From Paramacrobiotus metropolitanus (taxonomy: Eukaryota > Tardigrada > Eutardigrada > Parachela > Macrobiotidae), in assembly GCF_019649055.1 (NCBI RefSeq), contig NW_026570335.1, positions 124,001 through 188,000 of the forward strand: a stretch of DNA of 64,000 nt, given 5' to 3'. How positions within the stretch are numbered: the first letter of the stretch is position 1; each line of letters opens with the position of its first letter. A program made the position numbers and the translations under genes. This document shows positions 36,501 through 49,745 of the stretch, in pieces. The notes under the pieces are model-generated. The model saw only the letters and a list, made by a program, of their open reading frames with translations. It was not told the origin of the DNA and ran no database searches.

Positions 36501-39500
36501 CAATCGTATGGAAGAGGATGGTATAGCACAAAACCGGATTTTGTTCAAACATGTGATTGCGAAAAAGAATTGTTCAGTGGCGCCAACGGATGTATATCGC
36601 GTGCTTGCAAATGATGTGTCCTGTTTGTGGCCAGCTAGGCCAGCACGAAACAGCTCCATTCTTCATGATGGAATGTTCTAGAACTGACCAGCTAATATCC
36701 ATGGAAACATATGACCGTTATTGTATGATATCATATTCAAGCCCGCTTATCTACGGTCGTAGATTGAATTGCTTACTTTTGTTACTTAAATTAAGCCAAA
36801 TAAATTTTCAGTCATTTCATTCGATTTAACTTTTCAGCCTTTTTACCAGATTTTTAAAGGCTATAGTCAGGTTTTTTTCCAAAAATGACTTTTTTTAAAA
36901 GTTGTTCAGATGACCACTATTTTGCTGAGCGAGTGAAATCTCGAAAGACTGAACCGAGTTCTTTATATTTTTGAATCGATGGCAGTGGCAAAACTGTCTG
37001 TCCAAAGATCAGTTACGTTAATACGGATTTCAGCTTATGATAACAGACAGAACTGTTTGTAAGCCAGTCACGGTATGTACCGTGAGGTTGCTAATAGTGT
37101 GAATCTTTTGTAGCTGCCTAGAGCAACGTGGAATTACACCAAACGGTCGTATGGATGATAACGGTGTAGCAAAAAATCGGATTACGTTCATACATGGGAT
37201 TAGAAGGACGAATTGTTTTGCACGTCAACGGTAATTATCGTGAGATCAGAAACAGTTTGAACCGCTTTTAACTACCTAGAGCAACGTAGAATCGCACCGA
37301 ACAATCGTATGGAAGAGGATGGTATAGCACAAAACCGGATTTTGTTCAAACATGTGATTGCGAAAAAGAATTGTTCAGTGGCGCCAACGGATGTATATCG
37401 CGTGCTTGCAAATGATGTGTCCTGTTTGTGGCCAGCTAGGCCAGCACGAAACAGCTCCATTCTTCATGATGGAATGTTCTAGAACTGACCAGCTAATATC
37501 CATGGAAATATATGACCGTTATTGTATGATATCATATTCAAGCCCGCTTATCTACGGTCGTAGATTGAATTGCTTACTTTTGTTACTTAAATTAAGCCAA
37601 ATAAATTTTCAGTCATTTCATTCGATTTAACTTTTCAGCCTTTTTACCAGATTTTTAAAGGCTATAGTCAGGTTTTTTTCCAAAAAATGACTTTTTTTAA
37701 AAGTTGTTCAGATGACCACTATTTTGCTGAGCGAGTGAAATCTCGAAAGACTGAACCGAGTTCTTTATATTTTTGAATCGATGGCAGTGGCAAAACTGTC
37801 TGTCCAAAGATCAGTTACGTTAATACGGATTTCAGCTTATGATAACAGACAGAACTGTTTGTAAGCCAGTCACGGTATGTACCGTGAGGTTGCTAATAGT
37901 GTGAATCTTTTGTAGCTGCCTAGAGCAACGTGGAATTACACCAAACGGTCGTATGGATGATAACGGTGTAGCAAAAAATCGGATTACGTTCATACATGGG
38001 ATTAGAAGGACGAATTGTTTTGCACGTCAACGGTAATTATCGTGAGATCAGAAACAGTTTGAACCGCTTTTAACTACCTAGAGCAACGTAGAATCGCACC
38101 GAACAATCGTATGGAAGAGGATGGTATAGCACAAAACCGGATTTTGTTCAAACATGTGATTGCGAAAAGAATTGTTCAGTGGCGCCAACGGATGTATATC
38201 GCGTGCTTGCAAATGATGTGTCCTGTTTGTGGCCAGCTAGGCCAGCACGAAACAGCTCCATTCTTCATGATGGAATGTTCTAGAACTGACCAGCTAATAT
38301 CCATGGAAACATATGACCGTTATTGTATGATATCATATTCAAGCCCGCTTATCTACGGTCGTAGATTGAATTGCTTACTTTTGTTACTTAAATTAAGCCA
38401 AATAAATTTTCAGTCATTTCATTCGATTTAACTTTTCAGCCTTTTTACCAGATTTTTAAAGGCTATAGTCAGGTTTTTTTCCAAAAAATGACTTTTTTTA
38501 AAAGTTGTTCAGATGACCACTATTTTGCTGAGCGAGTGAAATCTCGAAAGACTGAACCGAGTTCTTTATATTTTGAATCGATGGCAGTGGCAAAACTGTC
38601 TGTCCAAAGATCAGTTACGTTAATACGGATTTCAGCTTATGATAACAGACAGAACTGTTTGTAAGCCAGTCACGGTATGTACCGTGAGGTTGCTAATAGT
38701 GTGAATCTTTTGTAGCTGCCTAGAGCAACGTGGAATTACACCAAACGGTCGTATGGATGATAACGGTGTAGCAAAAAATCGGATTACGTTCATACATGGG
38801 ATTAGAAGGACGAATTGTTTTGCACGTCAACGGTAATTATCGTGAGATCAGAAACAGTTTGAACCGCTTTTAACTACCTAGAGCAACGTAGAATCGCACC
38901 GAACAATCGTATGGAAGAGGATGGTATAGCACAAAACCGGATTTTGTTCAAACATGTGATTGCGAAAAAGAATTGTTCAGTGGCGCCAACGGATGTATAT
39001 CGCGTGCTTGCAAATGATGTGTCCTGTTTGTGGCCAGCTAGGCCAGCACGAAACAGCTCCATTCTTCATGATGGAATGTTCTAGAACTGACCAGCTAATA
39101 TCCATGGAAACATATGACCGTTATTGTATGATATCATATTCAAGCCCGCTTATCTACGGTCGTAGATTGAATTGCTTACTTTTGTTACTTAAATTAAGCC
39201 AAATAAATTTTCAGTCATTTCATTCGATTTAACTTTTCAGCCTTTTTACCAGATTTTTAAAGGCTATAGTCAGGTTTTTTTCCAAAAAATGACTTTTTTT
39301 AAAAGTTGTTCAGATGACCACTATTTTGCTGAGCGAGTGAAATCTCGAAAGACTGAACCGAGTTCTTTATATTTTTGAATCGATGGCAGTGGCAAAACTG
39401 TCTGTCCAAAGATCAGTTACGTTAATACGGATTTCAGCTTATGATAACAGACAGAACTGTTTGTAAGCCAGTCACGGTATGTACCGTGAGGTTGCTAATA

Positions 39501-42500
39501 GTGTGAATCTTTGTAGCTGCCTAGAGCAACGTGGAATTACACCAAACGGTCGTATGGATGATAACGGTGTAGCAAAAAATCGGATTACGTTCATACATGG
39601 GATTAGAAGGACGAATTGTTTTGCACGTCAACGGTAATTATCGTGAGATCAGAAACAGTTTGAACCGCTTTTAACTACCTAGAGCAACGTAGAATCGCAC
39701 CGAACAATCGTATGGAAGAGGATGGTATAGCACAAAACCGGATTTTGTTCAAACATGTGATTGCGAAAAGAATTGTTCAGTGGCGCCAACGGATGTATAT
39801 CGCGTGCTTGCAAATGATGTGTCCTGTTTGTGGCCAGCTAGGCCAGCACGAAACAGCTCCATTCTTCATGATGGAATGTTCTAGAACTGACCAGCTAATA
39901 TCCATGGAAACATATGACCGTTATTGTATGATATCATATTCAAGCCCGCTTATCTACGGTCGTAGATTGAATTGCTTACTTTTGTTACTTAAATTAAGCC
40001 AAATAAATTTTCAGTCATTTCATTCGATTTAACTTTTCAGCCTTTTTACCAGATTTTTAAAGGCTATAGTCAGGTTTTTTTCCAAAAAATGACTTTTTTT
40101 AAAAGTTGTTCAGATGACCACTATTTTGCTGAGCGAGTGAAATCTCGAAAGACTGAACCGAGTTCTTTATATTTTTGAATCGATGGCAGTGGCAAAACTG
40201 TCTGTCCAAAGATCAGTTACGTTAATACGGATTTCAGCTTATGATAACAGACAGAACTGTTTGTAAGCCAGTCACGGTATGTACCGTGAGGTTGCTAATA
40301 GTGTGAATCTTTTGTAGCTGCCTAGAGCAACGTGGAATTACACCAAACGGTCGTATGGATGATAACGGTGTAGCAAAAAATCGGATTACGTTCATACATG
40401 GGATTAGAAGGACGAATTGTTTTGCACGTCAACGGTAATTATCGTGAGATCAGAAACAGTTTGAACCGCTTTTAACTACCTAGAGCAACGTAGAATCGCA
40501 CCGAACAATCGTATGGAAGAGGATGGTATAGCACAAAACCGGATTTTGTTCAAACATGTGATTGCGAAAAGAATTGTTCAGTGGCGCCAACGGATGTATA
40601 TCGCGTGCTTGCAAATGATGTGTCCTGTTTGTGGCCAGCTAGGCCAGCACGAAACAGCTCCATTCTTCATGATGGAATGTTCTAGAACTGACCAGCTAAT
40701 ATCCATGGAAATATATGACCGTTATTGTATGATATCATATTCAAGCCCGCTTATCTACGGTCGTAGATTGAATTGCTTACTTTTGTTACTTAAATTAAGC
40801 CAAATAAATTTTCAGTCATTTCATTCGATTTAACTTTTCAGCCTTTTTACCAGATTTTTAAAGGCTATAGTCAGGTTTTTTTCCAAAAAATGACTTTTTT
40901 TAAAAGTTGTTCAGATGACCACTATTTTGCTGAGCGAGTGAAATCTCGAAAGACTGAACCGAGTTCTTTATATTTTTGAATCGATGGCAGTGGCAAAACT
41001 GTCTGTCCAAAGATCAGTTACGTTAATACGGATTTCAGCTTATGATAACAGACAGAACTGTTTGTAAGCCAGTCACGGTATGTACCGTGAGGTTGCTAAT
41101 AGTGTGAATCTTTGTAGCTGCCTAGAGCAACGTGGAATTACACCAAACGGTCGTATGGATGATAACGGTGTAGCAAAAAATCGGATTACGTTCATACATG
41201 GGATTAGAAGGACGAATTGTTTTGCACGTCAACGGTAATTATCGTGAGATCAGAAACAGTTTGAACCGCTTTTAACTACCTAGAGCAACGTAGAATCGCA
41301 CCGAACAATCGTATGGAAGAGGATGGTATAGCACAAAACCGGATTTTGTTCAAACATGTGATTGCGAAAAGAATTGTTCAGTGGCGCCAACGGATGTATA
41401 TCGCGTGCTTGCAAATGATGTGTCCTGTTTAGGCCAGCTAGGCCAGCACGAAACAGCTCCATTCTTCATGATGGAATGTTCTAGAACTGACCAGCTAATA
41501 TCCATGGAAATATATGACCGTTATTGTATGATATCATATTCAAGCCCGCTTATCTACGGTCGTAGATTGAATTGCTTACTTTTGTTACTTAAATTAAGCC
41601 AAATAAATTTTCAGTCATTTCATTCGATTTAACTTTTCAGCCTTTTTACCAGATTTTTAAAGGCTATAGTCAGGTTTTTTTCCAAAAATGACTTTTTTTA
41701 AAAGTTGTTCAGATGACCACTATTTTGCTGAGCGAGTGAAATCTCGAAAGACTGAACCGAGTTCTTTATATTTTTGAATCGATGGCAGTGGCAAAACTGT
41801 CTGTCCAAAGATCAGTTACGTTAATACGGATTTCAGCTTATGATAACAGACAGAACTGTTTGTAAGCCAGTCACGGTATGTACCGTGAGGTTGCTAATAG
41901 TGTGAATCTTTTGTAGCTGCCTAGAGCAACGTGGAATTACACCAAACGGTCGTATGGATGATAACGGTGTAGCAAAAAATCGGATTACGTTCATACATGG
42001 GATTAGAAGGACGAATTGTTTTGCACGTCAACGGTAATTATCGTGAGATCAGAAACAGTTTGAACCGCTTTTAACTACCTAGAGCAACGTAGAATCGCAC
42101 CGAACAATCGTATGGAAGAGGATGGTATAGCACAAAACCGGATTTTGTTCAAACATGTGATTGCGAAAAGAATTGTTCAGTGGCGCCAACGGATGTATAT
42201 CGCGTGCTTGCAAATGATGTGTCCTGTTTGTGGCCAGCTAGGCCAGCACGAAACAGCTCCATTCTTCATGATGGAATGTTCTAGAACTGACCAGCTAATA
42301 TCCATGGAAACATATGACCGTTATTGTATGATATCATATTCAAGCCCGCTTATCTACGGTCGTAGATTGAATTGCTTACTTTTGTTACTTAAATTAAGCC
42401 AAATAAATTTTCAGTCATTTCATTCGATTTAACTTTTCAGCCTTTTACCAGATTTTTAAAGGCTATAGTCAGGTTTTTTTCCAAAAATGACTTTTTTTAA

Positions 42501-44806
42501 AAGTTGTTCAGATGACCACTATTTTGCTGAGCGAGTGAAATCTCGAAAGACTGAACCGAGTTCTTTATATTTTTGAATCGATGGCAGTGGCAAAACTGTC
42601 TGTCCAAAGATCAGTTACGTTAATACGGATTTCAGCTTATGATAACAGACAGAACTGTTTGTAAGCCAGTCACGGTATGTACCGTGAGGTTGCTAATAGT
42701 GTGAATCTTTTGTAGCTGCCTAGAGCAACGTGGAATTACACCAAACGGTCGTATGGATGATAACGGTGTAGCAAAAAAATCGGATTACGTTCATACATGG
42801 GATTAGAAGGACGAATTGTTTTGCACGTCAACGGTAATTATCGTGAGATCAGAAACAGTTTGAACCGCTTTTAACTACCTAGAGCAACGTAGAATCGCAC
42901 CGAACAATCGTATGGAAGAGGATGGTATAGCACAAAACCGGATTTTGTTCAAACATGTGATTGCGAAAAGAATTGTTCAGTGGCGCCAACGGATGTATAT
43001 CGCGTGCTTGCAAATGATGTGTCCTGTTTGTGGCCAGCTAGGCCAGCACGAAACAGCTCCATTCTTCATGATGGAATGTTCTAGAACTGACCAGCTAATA
43101 TCCATGGAAACATATGACCGTTATTGTATGATATCATATTCAAGCCCGCTTATCTACGGTCGTAGATTGAATTGCTTACTTTTGTTACTTAAATTAAGCC
43201 AAATAAATTTTCAGTCATTTCATTCGATTTAACTTTTCAGCCTTTTTACCAGATTTTTAAAGGCTATAGTCAGGTTTTTTTCCAAAAAATGACTTTTTTT
43301 AAAAGTTGTTCAGATGACCACTATTTTGCTGAGCGAGTGAAATCTCGGAAAGACTGAACCGAGTTCTTTATATTTTGAATCGATGGCAGTGGCAAAACTG
43401 TCTGTCCAAAGATCAGTTACGTTAATACGGATTTCAGCTTATGATAACAGACAGAACTGTTTGTAAGCCAGTCACGGTATGTACCGTGAGGTTGCTAATA
43501 GTGTGAATCTTTTGTAGCTGCCTAGAGCAACGTGGAATTACACCAAACGGTCGTATGGATGATAACGGTGTAGCAAAAAATCGGATTACGTTCATACATG
43601 GGATTAGAAGGACGAATTGTTTTGCACGTCAACGGTAATTATCGTGAGATCAGAAACAGTTTGAACCGCTTTTAACTACCTAGAGCAACGTAGAATCGCA
43701 CCGAACAATCGTATGGAAGAGGATGGTATAGCACAAAACCGGATTTTGTTCAAACATGTGATTGCGAAAAAGAATTGTTCAGTGGCGCCAACGGATGTAT
43801 ATCGCGTGCTTGCAAATGATGTGTCCTGTTTGTGGCCAGCTAGGCCAGCACGAAACAGCTCCATTCTTCATGATGGAATGTTCTAGAACTGACCAGCTAA
43901 TATCCATGGAAACATATGACCGTTATTGTATGATATCATATTCAAGCCCGCTTATCTACGGTCGTAGATTGAATTGCTTACTTTTGTTACTTAAATTAAG
44001 CCAAATAAATTTTCAGTCATTTCATTCGATTTAACTTTTCAGCCTTTTACCAGATTTTTAAAGGCTATAGTCAGGTTTTTTTCCAAAAATGACTTTTTTT
44101 AAAAGTTGTTCAGATGACCACTATTTTGCTGAGCGAGTGAAATCTCGAAAGACTGAACCGAGTTCTTTATATTTTTGAATCGATGGCAGTGGCAAAACTG
44201 TCTGTCCAAAGATCAGTTACGTTAATACGGATTTCAGCTTATGATAACAGACAGAACTGTTTAGGTAAGCCAGTCACGGTATGTACCGTGAGGTTGCTAA
44301 TAGTGTGAATCTTTTGTAGCTGCCTAGAGCAACGTGGAATTACACCAAACGGTCGTATGGATGATAACGGTGTAGCAAAAAATCGGATTACGTTCATACA
44401 TGGGATTAGAAGGACGAATTGTTTTGCACGTCAACGGTAATTATCGTGAGATCAGAAACAGTTTGAACCGCTTTTAACTACCTAGAGCAACGTAGAATCG
44501 CACCGAACAATCATGGAAGAGGATGGTATAGCACAAAACCGGATTTTGTTCAAACATGTGATTGCGAAAAGAATTGTTCAGTGGCGCCAACGGATGTATA
44601 TCGCGTGCTTGCAAATGATGTGTCCAGTTTGTGGCCAGCTAGGCCAGCACGAAACAGCTCCATTCTTCATGATGGAATGTTCTAGAACTGACCAGCCAAT
44701 ATCCATGGAAATATATGACCGTTATTGTATGATATCATATTCAAGCCCGCTTATCTACGGTCGTAGATTGAATTGCTTACTTTTGTTACTTAAATTAAGC
44801 CACAAA

Positions 44807-44807
44807 N
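44807..44807. other. Single ambiguous base (N): assembly join with repeat phase jump
   Basis: The base is N. To its left is a type I unit at AATTAAGCCACAAA, in segment D; to its right the sequence resumes at TCAGTGGCGCC, the start of monomer C, in a type II unit. Repeat phase therefore jumps back by about 200 bases and the sequence type changes at the same point. Both sides carry private changes (GTTTAGGTAAGCC at about 44260, ACAATCATGG at about 44509, CCTGTTTTGTAGC at about 44852), as expected of contig ends. The true array length here is unknown. Confidence 0.9.
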
Positions 44808-47575
44808 TCAGTGGCGCCAACGGATGTTATCGCCTGCTTGCAAATGATGTGTCCTGTTTTGTAGCTAGGCCAGCACAGAAACAGCTCCATTTTTGATGAT
44901 GGAATGTTCTAGTACTGACCAGCTAATATCCATGGAAATATATAACCGTTATTGTATGATATCATATTCAAGTCCGCTTATCTGCGGTCGTAGATTGACT
45001 TGCTTATTTTTGTTACTTAAATTAAGCCAAATAAATTTTCAGTCATTTCATTCGATTTAATTTTTCGGCCTTTTTACCAGATTTTTAAAGGCTATTATAG
45101 TCAGGTTTTTTTCAAAAAAATGACTTTTTTTAAAGTTGTTCAGATGACCACTATTTTGCTGAGCGAGTAAAATCTCGAAAGATTGAACCGAGTTCTTTAT
45201 ATTTTTGAATCGACGGCAGTGGCAAAATTGTTTGTGCAAAGATTAGTTACGTTAATATAGATTTCAGCTTATGATAACAGACAGAACTGTTTGTAAGCCA
45301 GTCACGGTATGCACCGTGAGGTTGCTAATAGTGTGAATCTTTTGTAGCTGCCTCGAGCAACGTGGAACTACACCAAACGGTCGTATGGATGATAACGGTG
45401 TAGCAAAAAATCGGATTACGTTCATACATGGGATTAGAAGGACGAATTGTTTTGCACGTCAACGGTTATTATCGTGAGATCGTAAACAGTTTGAACCGCT
45501 TTTAACTACCTAGAGCAACGTAGAATTGCACCGAACAATCATACGGAAGAGGATGGTATAGCACAAAACCGGATTTTGTTCAAACATGTGATTGCGAAAA
45601 GAATTGTTCAGTGGCGCCAACGGATGTATATCGCCTGCTTGCAAATGATGTGTCCTGTTTGTGGCCAGCTAGGCCAGCACGAAACAGCTCCATTTTGATG
45701 ATGGAATGTTCTAGTACTGACCAGCTAATATCCATGGAAATATATAACCGTTATTGTATGATATCATATTCAAGTCCGCTTATCTACGGTCGTAGATTGA
45801 CTTGCTTACTTTTGTTACTTAAATTAAGCCAAATAAATTTTCAGTCATTTCATTCGATTTAATTTTTCGGCCTTTTCACCAGATTTTTAAAGGCTATAGT
45901 CAGGTTTTTTTCGAAAAAATGACTTTTTTAAAAGTTGTTCGGATGACCACTATTTTGCTGAGCGAGTAAAATCTCGAAAGATTGAACCGAGTTCTTTATA
46001 TTTTTGAATCGACGGCAGTGGCAAAATTGTTTGTGCAAAGATTAGTTACGTTAATATAGATTTCAGCTTATGATAACAGACAGAACTGTTTGTAAGCCAG
46101 TCACGGTATGCACCGTGAGGTTGCTAATAGTGTGAATCTTTTGTAGCTGCCTCGAGCAACGTGGAACTACACCAAACGGTCGTATGGATGATAACGGTGT
46201 AGCAAAAAATCGGATTACGTTCATACATGGGATTAGAAGGACGAATTGTTTTGCACGTCAACGGTTATTATCGTGAGATCGTAAACAGTTTGAACCGCTT
46301 TTAACTACCTAGAGCAACGTAGAATTGCACCGAACAATCATACGGAAGAGGATGGTATAGCACAAAACCGGATTTTGTTCAAACATGTGATTGCGAAAAA
46401 GAATTGTTCAGTGGCGCCAACGGATGTATATCGCCTGCTTGCAAATGATGTGTCCTGTTTGTGGCCAGCTAGGCCAGCACGAAACAGCTCCATTTTGATG
46501 ATGGAATGTTCTAGTACTGACCAGCTAATATCCATGGAAATATATAACCGTTATTGTATGATATCATATTCAAGTCCGCTTATCTACGGTCGTAGATTGA
46601 CTTGCTTTTGTTACTTAAATTAAGCCAAATAAATTTTCAGTCATTTCATTCGATTTAATTTTTCGGCCTTTTTACCAGATTTTTAAAGGCTATAGTCAGG
46701 TTTTTTTCGAAAAAATGACTTTTTTAAAAGTTGTTCGGATGACCACTATTTTGCTGAGCGAGTAAAATCTCGAAAGATTGAACCGAGTTCTTTATATTTT
46801 GAATCGACGGCAGTGGCAAAATTGTTTGTGCAAAGATTAGTTACGTTAATATAGATTTCAGCTTATGATAACAGACAGAACTGTTTGTAAGCCAGTCACG
46901 GTATGCACCGTGAGGTTGCTAATAGTGTGAATCTTTTGTAGCTGCCTCGAGCAACGTGGAACTACACCAAACGGTCGTATGGATGATAACGGTGTAGCAA
47001 AAAACGTTCATACATGGGATTAGAAGGACGAATTGTTTTGCACGTCAACGGTTATTATCGTGAGATCGTAAACAGTTTGAACCGCTTTTAACTACCTAGA
47101 GCAACGTAGAATTGCACCGAACAATCATACGGAAGAGGATGGTATAGCACAAAACCGGATTTTGTTCAAACATGTGATTGCGAAAAAGAATTGTTCAGTG
47201 GCGCCAACGGATGTATATCGCCTGCTTGCAAATGATGTGTCCTGTTTGTGGCCAGCTAGGCCAGCACGAAACAGCTCCATTTTTGATGATGGAATGTTCT
47301 AGTACTGACCAGCTAATATCCATGGAAATATATAACCGTTATTGTATGATATCATATTCAAGTCCGCTTATCTACGGTCGTAGATTGACTTGCTTTCTTT
47401 TGTTACTTAAATTAAGCCAAATAAATTTTCAGTCATTTCATTCGATTTAATTTTTCGGCCTTTTACCAGATTTTTAAAGGCTATAGTCAGGTTTTTTCGA
47501 AAAAATGACTTTTTTAAAAGTTGTTCGGATGACCACTATTTTGCTGAGCGAGTAAAATCTCGAAAGATTGAACCG
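44808..47575 (+). repeat. Satellite type II: partial unit and three long units
   Basis: A partial unit to 45190, then long units at 45191 (799 bp), 45990 (796) and 46786 (790). They differ from type I by fixed changes spread over the unit, for example GAGTAAAATCTCG for GAGTGAAATCTCG, AATATAGATT for AATACGGATT, TATGCACCG for TATGTACCG, CCTCGAGC for CCTAGAGC and CTAGTACTG for CTAGAACTG. All five monomers are present and in the same order. Confidence 0.95.
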
Positions 47576-48946
47576 AGTTCTTTATATTTTTGAATCGACG
47601 GCAGTGGCAAAATTGTTTGTGCAAAGATTAGTTACGTTAATATAGATTTCAGCTTATGATAACAGACAGAACTGTTTGTAAGCCAGTCACGGTATGCACC
47701 GTGAGGTTGCTAATAGTGTGAATCTTTTGTAGCTGCCTCGAGCAACGTGGAACTACACCAAACGGTCGTATGGATGATAACGGTGTAGCAAAAAATCGGA
47801 TTACGTTCATACATGGGATTATATAGTCTGGTTTTCTTCAAAAAAATGACTTTTTTAAAAATTGTTCAGATGATCACTATTTTGCTGAGCGAGTAAAATC
47901 TCGAAAGATTGAACCGAGTTCTTTATATTTTGAATCGACGGCGGTAAGCAAATTGTTTTGTGCAAAAGATTATTTACGTTAATATAGATTTCAGCTTATG
48001 ATAACAGACAGAACTTTTTGTAAATAGTCACGGTATGCACCGTGAGGTTGCTAATAGTGTGAATCTTTGTAGCTGCCTCGAGCAACGTGGAACTACACCA
48101 AACGGTCGTATGGATGATAACGGTGTAGCAAAAAAATCGGATTACGTTCATACATGGGATTTTATAGTTTGGTTTTTTTTTCTTCAAAAAAAATGACTTT
48201 TTTTAAAAATTGTTCAGATGATCACTATTTTGCTGAGCGAGTAAAATCTCGAAAGATTGAACCGAGTTCTTTATATTTTTGAATCGACGGCAGTGTAAAA
48301 TTGTTTGTGCAAAGATTATTTACGTTAATATAGATTTCAGCTTATGATAACAGACAGAACTTTTTGTAAGCCAGTCACGGTATGCACCGTGAGGTTGCTA
48401 ATAATGTGAATCTTTTGTAGCTGCCTCGAGCAACGTGGAACTACACCAAACGGTCGTATGGATGATAACGGTGTAGCAAAAAATCGGATTACGTTCATAC
48501 ATGGGATTATGAAGTCAGGTTTTTTCAAAAAAAATGACTTTTAAGAAATTGTTCAGATGACCACTATTTTGCTGAGCGAGTAAAATCTCGAAAGATTGAA
48601 CCGAGTTCTTTATATTTTTGAATCGACGGCAGTGGCAAAATTGTTTGTGCAAAGATTATTTACGTTAATATAGATTTCAGCTTATGATAACAGACAGAAC
48701 TTTTTTGTAAGCCATGATCTGGTATGCACCGTGAGGTTGCTAATAATGTGAATCTTTTGTAGCTGCCTCGAGCAACGTGGAACTACACCAAACGGTCGTA
48801 TGGATGATAACGGTGTAGCAAAAAATCGGATTACGTTCATACATGGGATTATATAGTCAGGTTTTTTTCGAAAAAATGACTTTTTTAAAAGTTGTTCGGA
48901 TGACCACTATTTTGCTGAGCGAGTAAAATCTCGAAAGATTGAACCG
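47576..48946 (+). repeat. Four 339-348-bp short satellite units (E+A dimers)
   Basis: Units start at 47576, 47917, 48265 and 48604. Each is a type II unit lacking monomers B and C and most of D: CATGGGATTA at the end of A runs straight into TATAGTCAGG at the end of D. The joint is the same in all short units in the window, so one deletion or crossover product was amplified. Confidence 0.93.
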
Positions 48947-49745
48947 AGTTCTTTATATTTTTGAATCGACGGCAGTGGCAAAATTGTTTGTGCAAAGATT
49001 ATTTACGTTAATATAGATTTCAGCTTATGATAACAGACAGAACTTTTTGTAAGCCAGTCACGGTATGCACCGTGAGGTTGCTAATAGTGTGAATCTTTTG
49101 TAGCTGCCTCGAGCAACGTGGAACTACACCAAACGGTCGTATGGATGATAACGGTGTAGCAAAAAATCGGATTACGTTCATACATGGGATTAGAAGGACG
49201 AATTGTTTTGCACGTCAACGGTTATTATCGTGAGATCGTAAACAGTTTGAACCGCTTTTAACTACCTAGAGCAACGTAGAATTGCACCGAACAATCATAC
49301 GGAAGAGGATGGTATAGCACAAAACCGGATTTTGTTCAAACATGTGATTGCGAAAAAGAATTGTTCAGTGGCGCCAACGGATGTATATCGCCTGCTTGCA
49401 AATGATGTGTCCTGTTTGTGGCCAGCTAGGCCAGCACGAAACAGCTCCATTTTGATGATGGAATGTTCTAGTACTGACCAGCTAATATCCATGGAAATAT
49501 ATAACCGTTATTGTATGATATCATATTCAAGTCCGCTTATCTACGGTCGTAGATTGACTTGCTTACTTTTGTTACTTAAATTAAGCCAAATAAATTTTCA
49601 GTCATTTCATTCGATTTAATTTTTCGGCCTTTTCACCAGATTTTTAAAGGCTATAGTCAGGTTTTTTCGAAAAATGACTTTTTTTAAAAGTTGTTCAGAT
49701 GACCACTATTTTGCTGAGCGAGTAAAATCTCGAAAGATTGAACCG
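48947..49745 (+). repeat. Long type II satellite unit, 799 bp
   Basis: A complete A-E unit between two blocks of four short units. It contains GGGATTAGAAGGACG at 49186-49200, the sequence missing from short units. Confidence 0.95.

Larger units (their letters stand above)
4900..44806 (+). repeat. Main satellite array, type I: 49 units of about 800 bp plus a partial
   Basis: Head-to-tail units counted from AGTTCTTTATA begin at 4900, 5701, 6501, 7302, 8103, 8903, 9702, 10502, 11302, 12102, 12902 and so on to 43362, with a partial unit at 44161-44806. Lengths are 799-803 bp. Units on the left, for example 10502-12901, appear identical by eye. Most differences elsewhere are one-base changes in A or T runs. 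The unit contains EcoRV (GATATC), NcoI (CCATGG) and XbaI (TCTAGA) sites once each as far as I can see. It recurs without inversions or insertions. Every unit carries short open frames (62-106 codons); they shift or break with homopolymer indels and are not supported as genes. Confidence 0.98.

Noticed and set aside
4900-44806. CRISPR array
   Set aside because: The repeats are 800-bp units directly abutting, with no short direct repeats separated by unique spacers and no cas genes.
44513-44896. 127-codon frame
   Set aside because: It runs through the N at 44807 and joins two unrelated repeat phases; an assembly artefact.
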